Notes under the pieces: model-generated
What the model saw: the letters and a program-made list of their open reading frames with translations, nothing else
The model's database searches: none
Told to the model about the DNA's origin: nothing
Assembly: GCA_910592005.1 (NCBI GenBank)
Contig: CAJVPP010002276.1
Location: forward strand, 1-15,507
From: Funneliformis mosseae
Lineage: Eukaryota > Glomeromycota > Glomeromycetes > Glomerales > Glomeraceae
Reading direction: 5' to 3'
DNA: 15,507 nucleotides
Program-made: the position numbers and the translations under genes
Shown here: positions 9,128 to 15,507 of the stretch, in pieces
Layout: each line of letters starts with the position of its first letter
Numbering within the stretch: the first letter of the stretch is position 1

Positions 9128-9775
9128 GAATCAAACGATGAAATCACCTTTTATTATACGTCCGCCATTTTTATTTTTATTATTATTATTTCATAATAGA
9201 AATATCTTATTCAACAACAATTCATAGCACTGCCTGACGAACAATATTTCTTAACGGTTGATCAATTACAAAGACATAAAGATTTACTTCAAGAACTTGA
9301 AAAATATGAACACGCAGTAGAAAAATTACAAAAATCTGGGGGATATACTGCGTGTAGCATTCAATTTCATTCAAAACAAGGCTCATCATCTCATAAAAAT
9401 CTATCAAATGAAGCATCCGATACTGAATATTCACTCCCTCCGTTGAAATCCGGCGCTAGAACTCTGGCCAAATTTTTATCATTAGTTGAAGATGATTCTT
9501 TGGATGATCTTTCAAATCGTGTAGGGGATTTATTAACATCAACTAAGAACAATGTTCATCAATCTGATATTTTAAACGGCAATCAATTTTCACCAAATAC
9601 AGACAATGAAGTTAGCAAATGGAAAGGAGAGTTTGCTTTATCAAAGACCAAACGGCAAACTAATCACGATTTCGTTGCACCAAAAAATGAATTTGACAAA
9701 AAACGCGATAAAACAATAATTACTTATGCTAATGACTCAGCTCGGTCTCTTGGTGGTTATGGAAGACAGTATTGA
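8642..9775 (+). CDS. Three-exon gene of unknown function
   Basis: Exons 8642-8819, 8919-9082 and 9200-9775 join in frame to 305 residues. Introns are 99 nt (GTATGT donor) and 117 nt (GTAATT donor; it holds a 30-nt T-run at 9095-9124). A second ATG at 8645 is equally possible as start. I do not recognise a family. Residues 33-59 and 133-160 are charged and heptad-like, suggesting two helices or coiled coils. Between them is a hydrophobic, gene-like segment (LIPLYAKFNRLIPLHYIIYK, 83-102). After about residue 163 it is Ser/Asn/Lys-rich and probably disordered, with a charged tail ending GGYGRQY. There is no signal peptide or clear membrane span. Clean splicing and a TATA box at 8573 argue that it is real. 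Confidence 0.75.
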
Positions 9776-10404
9776 ATCAATTTTTCATTATAATATCATA
9801 ATAATTATTAATTGTTGATGTGTTTGATGTTCCTTTGCATGTATTACACATTTCTTGGAGAAAATTTTATTTAATAATTTTTATCATAGGAATTTCATTC
9901 ATTTAAAAAAAAAAATTTTTTACTATTATGGGTCTTTTTTTAAGATTTTTCCGTAGTATTTGTTTGATATTATAAAATAACAAATTGTCATTAACTCTCC
10001 AGGCACTGTCACCATTGTACAAAAGGAGATATGAACTAGATTTATTTAAGGTAAGATTAAAGCATAGGTGTTATCATAAATCCTTTACCATGTGGTCGGT
10101 CATATAAATAATGCGGGTATGTTTCGGGGTGACCAAATTTGTGACAGTCGTATGATTGCTAATCCGATTTGTGTCAATAATGAGCATTTTTTTTTTTAGT
10201 TTATGTTTGACATTTCTTCTAGTTTAAAAAAGTGGATTGACTGCGCATCTATGATATTCGGGATTTCGATCATCAGCGACTGATCATTGGTCAATAAGAA
10301 ATACATAAATAATGACATAAATTACATAAACAAATCCATTTTCTTCTTTTAACGTAATTTAAACGTAAAATATATTTTTTATTTTTTTTGTAAGAAAAAA
10401 AAAA
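9776..10404. other. Intergenic region with an orphan exon pair and a TATA box
   Basis: This gap separates the unknown gene from POLD4. TATAAATA at 10103-10110 lies about 295 bp before the POLD4 start. A candidate spliced exon pair is described separately (10003-10050 and 10200-10283). The TGCGCA palindrome at 10242-10247 is about 160 bp before POLD4. No AATAAA was found close after the stop at 9775. Confidence 0.5.
10003..10283 (+). other. Orphan exon pair, possible unannotated gene end
   Basis: A 48-nt block, 10003-10050, is open in phase 0 and sits between an acceptor (CTCTCCAG) and a GTAAGA donor; it reads ALSPLYKRRYELDLFK. A second block, 10200-10283, follows a T-rich acceptor, continues in the same phase (FMFDISSSLKKWIDCASMIF and onward) and ends at TGA. 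Together they would make a 43-residue C-terminal stretch. I found no first exon with matching phase, so this may be a remnant, an alternative end of the upstream gene, or chance. Confidence 0.25.
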
Positions 10405-11164
10405 ATGCCTCGAGAAAAAAGCGGTAGAAAAATGGTTCAACGAAAGTTGTCTGAAATGTTCTCTTCCGCTAAAAGGGAGAAAGACTCCATTGAAAAAGAT
10501 AAACCAAAAAAGAAAATTAAAGAAACTGTTGAAAAAAGTGAAAGAAAGGGAGAACAATCTATAATCGTTAATGAAGAAGAACGACGCGACCTGATTATTG
10601 AAGAAAATAGTCCTATATCATCACTTAAGGTTTCTAATGCAACTTCTGCTGGGCAAAAAACTCGTAATAAAACATCATCAAGTCGTCCAAGAATATTGGA
10701 TGAATCTGATGATGAAATATTTGAGGATTATAACGATGTTGAAGATTTCGTAGATGAAAACGATGTTGTTCCACTTGAAGTTTCACTCCCTGATGTTACA
10801 AGTGAACCAGAACAATCACCAAGAGGTGATATGGATATTCGAACAAAGCTTAGTAAGGCCCATCAAAATCAATCGAGCTGATTTAGGTTGATTTAGGTCG
10901 GTAAATCGAATACTAAATGTGTGTATATATATATTTTTTTTAGCATTTCATGATGAGGACTTTACACCGATAGATAAACTGCTTCACGCGTTTGACCTGA
11001 ATTATCAATTCGGTCCTTGTGTTGGATTAACAAGATTAGCTCGTTGGGAGAGAGCTCATAGACTTGGATTAAACCCACCTAAAGAAGTTATTGATACTTT
11101 AACTTCTGAAGCTATAAAACAAAATCCAAAACTTAACGAATCTGTCTTTTTTGGAAGGGTTTGA
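10405..11164 (+). CDS. POLD4: DNA polymerase delta small subunit 4 (p12/Cdm1)
   Basis: Two exons, 10405-10852 and 10944-11164, join across a 91-nt intron (GTAAGG donor, TATATTTTTTTTAG acceptor) to give 222 residues. The conserved domain is the C-terminal third: LLHAFDLNYQFGPCVGLTRL (about 162-181), then RWERAHRLGLNPP, matching the p12 signature FDL-x4-GPC-x-G-x-TRL-x-RW. p12 stabilises the Pol delta holoenzyme and helps it bind PCNA. The N-terminus has a PIP-box-like QRKLSEMF (12-19), a basic KPKKKIK stretch (33-39) and an acidic patch (about 98-120). At 222 residues it is longer than human p12 (about 107) or fission yeast Cdm1 (about 160), through the disordered N-terminal half. It converges on thymidylate synthase. 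Confidence 0.9.
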
Positions 11165-11396
11165 TTTTAAAAAAAAATTCCTCATAGATTATAGATATTT
11201 CCGATATAAGAAATCATCTATATCAAAGCAAATACTTGCCATATAATATTATTATAAACCACGATATTTTTAATAAAAGAATTTTTTGTTCATATTAATT
11301 TTTATTGATTTAACAACATGGATAAAATTTTCCTTTTCTAACAATAAAGTATTAAATTTTTTTTTTTCTTTCTACCTTCGCTCCCGTTTTCTCTCG
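11165..11396. terminator. Shared 3' region of POLD4 and thymidylate synthase
   Basis: AATAAA on the plus strand at 11272-11277 is about 108 nt past the POLD4 stop. TTTATT at 11301-11306 is a minus-strand AATAAA about 91 nt past the thymidylate synthase stop. Cleavage a short way past each would bring the two mRNA ends together or make them overlap slightly. No gene is seen in this gap. Confidence 0.5.
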
Positions 11397-12497
11397 TTAT
11401 ACAGACATTTTCATTTTGATTTGAGCATGTGGTTTATAATCAGTAATAATGAAATCACTAAATCTAAAATCATCTATATTATTGATTTCACGTTTAAATT
11501 CTAAACAAGGAAAAGGTTTTGGTTCACGTTCAATTTGAATCTTTAAAGCATCTATATGATCGGTATAAATATGAGCATCACCCATCGTATGAATAAATTC
11601 TCCAGGACTACAACCGGTTACATGAGCAATCATACGAGTTAATATGGCGTAACTAGCAATGTTAAAGGGCACACCAAGACCCATGTCACATGATCTTTGA
11701 TAAAGAAGGCATGATAGGCTTCGTGTATTCATCCTCGATGATACGTAGAATTGACAAAACATATGACATGGTGGTAATGCCATTTTCTTCAAATCTATAA
11801 ATCAATAATTCGTTATATAATTTTTTTATTAAAAAGAACAAAAAAAAAAAAAAAAAAATGTAATATATATATTTATTTATTATTTACCAGCTGGATTCCA
11901 AGCACTTAAGATTATTCGTCTATCATTTGGACTATTTTTGATTTTATCAATAACTTCTTGAAGTTGATCAACACCTTTACCTGTATAATCAGTGTCACAA
12001 GAATCATATTCGGCACCAAAATGTCTCCACTGAAATCCGTAAACAGGTCCCAAATCACCTTCGTTTCTATGTGTCAATCCAATTTTATCCAAATATTCGC
12101 GAGAGCCATTACCATCCCAAATATGAATCCCCTTTTCAGTTAAATGTTTACTATTAGTATCACCTTTGATGAACCATAATAATTCTTCTATAACTGCACG
12201 CGTAAAAACGCGTTTTGTTGTTAACAAGGGTAGAACATTATCACGTAGAGAAAATCGCAATTGTGGTGGTGCAAATATTGATAAAGTTCCTGTTCCCGTA
12301 CGATCTTCTCTATGTTCTCCATATTCCATTATATGTCTAATAAGATTAAGGTATTGATATTCTTCGTGTATTTGTGGAGCTGGTTTTAAAAATGGTACCG
12401 TTGTTGGTGGTAATGGGTTTGAGGACATACCAGGTACTGTCTCCCATTCTTTCACCACTTGTGATTTATCTGAGACATTTTCGTTTGCAACTACCAT
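11397..12497 (-). CDS. TYMS: Thymidylate synthase
   Basis: Two minus-strand exons, 11888-12497 and 11397-11794, join across a 93-nt intron (GTAAAT donor, A-run near 11840) to 335 residues. The enzyme methylates dUMP to dTMP using methylene-tetrahydrofolate. Landmarks: EDRTGTG (64-70), [58 protein letters not shown], the catalytic Cys213 in [34 protein letters not shown] and the C-terminal IKMKMSV. All key positions are present, so it should be active. The start at 12497 (MVVANEN) is chosen because the upstream in-frame ATG at 12569 would add 24 residues encoded by T-rich leader-like sequence. The N-terminal 45 residues are a variable fungal extension. A CGCG element lies about 180 bp upstream. 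Confidence 0.95.
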
Positions 12498-12960
12498 ATT
12501 AAAAAATAAAAAATAGGAAAGTTTTGAAAAGTTTTTTTTTTCGATTTGCATTGCTGATTTTATAATCAATTTTTTTTTGTATTACATACAACAGCAGAGT
12601 CTCGTAAATATTTGTCGTATTATCGCCTTTTACGGCTAGATATAAAATATTGTTATCTAAAGAAACTTAACTAGCGCGTTCAACATAATCATATATAAAT
12701 TTAATGATGCTATTTGCCAAATAAAAGGTAATATTTACAATAGATCAAATTTATATAAGAGAACTTGATTTTTTTATTATATAAATTTTTTTGACTTTAA
12801 CTAATTTAATTGATAAAAGAAAACTAATCAATGTATTGAGAAATGATATTTCATAAATATAATTAGAAATCTTTTCTCTCGTTGTATAGTATAAGAATTA
12901 TTAATAATATAATTAATCAAACTATGAATAACTATTTAGCTATCTAAAATAATATAGGCA
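12498..12960. promoter_or_regulatory. Upstream region of thymidylate synthase
   Basis: No gene is seen. The first 200 bp are less AT-rich than the rest and hold the TTGAACGCGC element on the minus strand (12674-12683). From about 12700 the sequence becomes plain AT-rich DNA leading into the transposon remnant near 12972. Confidence 0.45.
12674..12683 (-). promoter_or_regulatory. TTGAACGCGC element upstream of thymidylate synthase
   Basis: The minus strand reads TTGAACGCGC, identical over 10 bp to 5224-5233 in the DHH promoter. It lies 177-186 bp upstream of the thymidylate synthase start. In budding yeast the thymidylate synthase gene CDC21 is driven by MCB (ACGCGT) sites, so a CGCG-core cell-cycle element is plausible here. 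Confidence 0.45.
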
Positions 12961-12971
12961 GGAAATTTGTA

Positions 12972-13096
12972 TGTACTAGGCAAATTTTGACCTTGTACTT
13001 ATACTGTACTGTACTAAATTTTATATTAATTATTATGTGTACTAACTGTACTAAACTGTACTAAGCTGTACTAACTGTACTAATTTCCCAACCCTA
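12972..13096 (-). mobile_element. hAT-like transposon terminus with TGTACTAA subterminal repeats
   Basis: Six exact TGTACTAA copies start at 13010, 13038, 13047, 13057, 13067 and 13076; the last five are spaced 9 to 10 bp apart. A shorter TGTACTA is at 12972. They end at TTTCCCAACCCTA (13084-13096), whose reverse complement TAGGGTTGGGAAA resembles hAT terminal inverted repeats, and clustered subterminal repeats are typical of transposase binding in that superfamily. No matching opposite end or transposase is seen in the window, so this is a truncated or solo end. The family assignment is inferred. Confidence 0.45.
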
Positions 13097-13440
13097 AATA
13101 TAGGTAATGATTGTGAAAAACAAACTATATTACTGCTAAAATAATTGTAAATAACTCTATTCAGGTTGAAAAAAAAGAAAATAATATTGATGTATTAAAT
13201 GAATAATATATAGACTATAATAAGTTTGAATAGATTCATTTTAGTCTAATAAATAATATTCTAAGATAAGTTGATAAGAAATCTATCAGTATAGAAGTTA
13301 GGAGCAGATGTGTTAATAAGTAAGTTTGTAATATAAATGAAATCTGCTTGTTATTAATATACCTGTTGAATAAGTTGCTATTTATTAATAATTAAGAGGA
13401 TTGAAAAAAAATAATTATTTTATTAGAATTGAGATTTGTT
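13097..13440. other. AT-rich spacer between mobile element remnants
   Basis: I see nothing beyond unstructured AT-rich sequence between the hAT-like end and the MITE. Confidence 0.5.
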
Positions 13441-13592
13441 TACCGTATAGTCCCAAAAATAAGCATCCCGTGACATGCTCCTTTTATAGTAATTTATTTA
13501 TTTGTCACATGGAATTTATTATATTATTAGTCACATATATACTGATAAATTCATATATATCACGTGGTGCTTATTTTCAGGACTATACGGTA
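13441..13592. mobile_element. 152-bp MITE with 25-bp terminal inverted repeats and TA duplication
   Basis: The first 25 bp (13441-13465) and last 25 bp (13568-13592) are inverted repeats matching at 23 of 25 positions. The outermost TA on each side would be the target duplication, leaving a 148-bp element with ends CCGTATAGTCC...GGACTATACGG. Similarity appears to extend inward (CCCGTGACAT against CCACGTGATAT). There is no coding capacity. TA duplication and size fit a non-autonomous Tc1/mariner- or pogo-type element. Confidence 0.8.
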
Positions 13593-14168
13593 TATGTTTT
13601 TTGTTAATAGGTATTTAAAAGAAGTAAAGTAATACTTTAGAAATTGTTTTATGATATGAAAACCTTTTATAAGATAAGTAAAACTTGAAAGTTTAATAAT
13701 TATATTATTTATATTAAATTTTAAACATAAATAATTAAAAGAAAAATTTTAAGAGTTTTTCTAATTTATAAATAAGTAAAATTAAAAATTAAATCTTAGA
13801 TTTATCAGAAATTTTGTCAATAAGTTTTTTATTTATTAGTTTTTTAAAAAATTATCAAAAAAATTTTCTGATTCTATAAAAAATTCTGATTTTTAAATTT
13901 TTTTTTAAAAAAAAAATAAACATGATTTTTATATTTAATCAAAATATTATATTTATGTTATTTAATTTTTCTTTTATAATTTTATACTGAATTTGTAATG
14001 CACAATTAAAATTATATTTTATTAAATTTACATTATACAAATTAATTACAATTAACATATGTAATATATTATTATTGACTGATTACAAATATCAGTCTTA
14101 ATCAAATTTTGTTTAAAAATTCTTTTTTATAATTTAAACTAGAAAATTATATAGAATAATATATTTAA
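13593..14168. other. AT-rich region without a gene
   Basis: Homopolymer-rich sequence, including adjoining T and A runs near 13897-13918 that can pair as a hairpin. No open frame or motif is supported. Confidence 0.5.
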
Positions 14169-14393
14169 TTAAAATAAGAATATAAGGATACATATTAAAA
14201 TGATACTAAAATAATAATAGAAGTAATTCATCAGTAATAGGTTTTTATAATTTGCTAAGATTATAGCTTTAAAATTATCATATTCATCATAAATAGCATC
14301 AGCATCAATAATTAGTATTGGATAATTAGATTCATTTATTATTTTATAAAAATTAATATTAAAATCAATTAAAATCTCTTTATTTTTTGGCTA
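14169..14393 (-). pseudogene. Decayed ORF fragment of unknown family
   Basis: A minus-strand frame stays open for about 70 codons from near 14390 to a TAA at 14169-14171 and lacks a start codon. Its middle looks protein-like rather than random: NYPILIIDADAIYDEYDNF, followed by KAIILANYKNLL. A one-base shift upstream (near 14385) would link it to more A/K-rich coding-like sequence. Further minus-strand reading around 14530-14670 also gives gene-like pieces broken by stops. It may be a remnant of a transposon or a multi-copy gene; the family is not recognised. Confidence 0.35.
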
Positions 14394-15366
14394 TTTCATT
14401 AAATTTATTATTTTTATATCAGATAAAATTGATTTATGTTATTAATTTTACAAATTACAATTACTACAAATTCTATAATTTTTAATTATAAATTGATTTT
14501 ATTTTAAAATTTAAATAAAAAAATGATGATTACCAATAAAAAATTTTTTACTGATAATACTTTTAACAAAAAATTATTTAAATATATATTTAACTTTGAA
14601 TTTTCATAATTATTAATATCTAAATATTTATGTTATATATTTTGAATAGAATTAATTATAGAATCAATGTTAAAAAACATAATATATCACTATTGAAACA
14701 TTTTACTAAATTCTATTAAATAATTTAAAATATTATGTAAAAGTATAAAAAATCTAAAACTTTCTAATTTTAGATCTTAAATTATAAATTAAATATTGAT
14801 TGTTTATTTATTTTAAAAAATATATTTAGTAATAGTTCAATAAATATATATATATTTTGTAACAGCTTTATACTGAGATAATCAAATTTCAAAGATTATC
14901 TTTATTATTAAAATTAAATAATTCAATACTAATTGAAATTGTTTTAGATTACTAAAAAATTATGTTTCTTTGATTAAAATTTTAATATATTTACAAAAAG
15001 CTACTTTCTTTTAAGCTAAAATATAAGCCAATACTATTTATATGTAATGTAATGACTTATAAATAAATAAGAACTTTTATTTGTAAGTTTTGCTATTACA
15101 CTATTATTTTTACTAATTATCATGTTAGCTCTATCAAATTAAAAAGACATAATTTTTTTTAGACCTAAATTAAATTAAAGTAAATAAATAAATAAAAATA
15201 TTAAAACTTAAATAATTTAATAATAAATTTTTATCTTTTGATTTAAATAAAATAAATATAGCTAAAAAAAAAAAAATAGTTTTAGCATCTTTATCATTTA
15301 AATATAATAGTTTTATATACTTAACTTTAATAAATTCTTTTAAATAATATTTAATATAAAGAATTA
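14394..15366. other. AT-rich region with possible decayed coding traces
   Basis: Apart from the broken minus-strand traces near 14530-14670, I see no gene. The 67-codon minus-strand frame at 15170-15373 is Lys/Ile/Leu/Phe-rich and fits chance in this composition. Confidence 0.45.
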
Positions 15367-15507
15367 CAGTCAACTCTTTCTACAATGAATTTTAATATAA
15401 TGAATTTTATAATACAACGGATTTTCAGTATCAGACAGATTTTTAAATATAAAAAAACCCTTACTATACCGAATTTAGTAATTAAAAATTCGTACTATGT
15501 TTAACGA
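15367..15507 (+). mobile_element. Pogo/Tigger-like transposon end, runs off the window
   Basis: TA followed by CAGTCAACTCT (TA at 15365-15366, end at 15367) fits a pogo-type terminal repeat, which commonly begins CAGT next to a TA target site. Inside are short repeats of ACAATGAATTTT, ATAATGAATTTT and ACAACGGATTTT type at about 16-bp spacing. In the elements I recall these are ATAACGAA-type repeats, so several CG dinucleotides appear to have become TG or CA. The rest of the element, if present, lies beyond the window. Confidence 0.4.

Noticed and set aside
10242..10247. TGCGCA palindrome as a POLD4 counterpart of the CGCG element
   Set aside because: It lies about 160 bp upstream but lacks the CGCG core, so it was not counted with the other four.
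10291..10557. 88-codon minus-strand frame over the POLD4 start
   Set aside because: Phe/Leu-rich antisense shadow of Lys-rich coding sequence.
11958..12357. Two plus-strand frames inside thymidylate synthase
   Set aside because: Antisense shadows of a fully conserved enzyme.
12498..12569. N-terminal extension of thymidylate synthase from the upstream ATG
   Set aside because: The extra 24 residues come from T-rich leader-like sequence, and the downstream ATG is followed at once by coding-like sequence.
13401..13607. 68-codon plus-strand frame
   Set aside because: It is formed by reading through the MITE and its inverted repeats.
1..15507. tRNA, rRNA, CRISPR array or operon-like novel system
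   Set aside because: No cloverleaf, rRNA-like block, spacer-repeat array or functionally linked gene cluster was seen on either strand.

Overview
The window looks like nuclear DNA of an AT-rich fungus, most likely an arbuscular mycorrhizal fungus of the Rhizophagus type (Glomeromycotina). The reasons are very low GC, short introns (79-117 nt) with GTAAGT/GTATGT-type donors, intergenic deserts of almost pure A/T, decayed repetitive ORFs, and remnants that look like cut-and-paste DNA transposons. The taxon is inferred from style and protein similarity; no search was run.

Layout: 90-1593 (+) is a decayed, repeat-type ORF ending in a RING-like zinc finger. 2049-3633 (+) is a four-exon SLC35C2/Ymd8-like triose-phosphate-family transporter. 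Only 46 bp past its stop, and convergent with it, 3680-5038 (-) is a five-exon DHH/DHHA1 phosphoesterase. From 5240 to 8400 there is no intact gene: first a broken coiled-coil fragment, then about 2.4 kb of extreme AT sequence with degenerate tandem repeats of about 24 bp and 29 bp. 8642-9775 (+) is a three-exon gene of unknown function. 10405-11164 (+) is POLD4, the small subunit of DNA polymerase delta, convergent with thymidylate synthase at 11397-12497 (-). From 13000 to the end the window is a transposon graveyard: a hAT-like terminus with TGTACTAA repeats, a 152-bp MITE with 25-bp terminal inverted repeats and TA duplication, a decayed ORF, and a pogo-like end that runs off the window.

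How the genes relate: these are ordinary eukaryotic single genes, not operons. POLD4 and thymidylate synthase both serve S-phase DNA synthesis and sit tail to tail, with poly(A) signals 24 bp apart. By eye, all four CGCG tetramers outside coding sequence and decayed genes lie about 165-195 bp upstream of predicted start codons (DHH gene twice, unknown gene, thymidylate synthase). The DHH and thymidylate synthase promoters share the 10-mer TTGAACGCGC. This could be an E2F/MBF-like cell-cycle element and is the most testable regulatory observation here.

I found no rRNA, tRNA, CRISPR array, or multi-gene system that looks novel. The more interesting items are the CGCG promoter signature, the bacterial-style DHH phosphoesterase, the unknown gene, and an orphan spliced exon pair at 10003-10283. 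All exon boundaries are by-eye models that keep frame and join conserved motifs.
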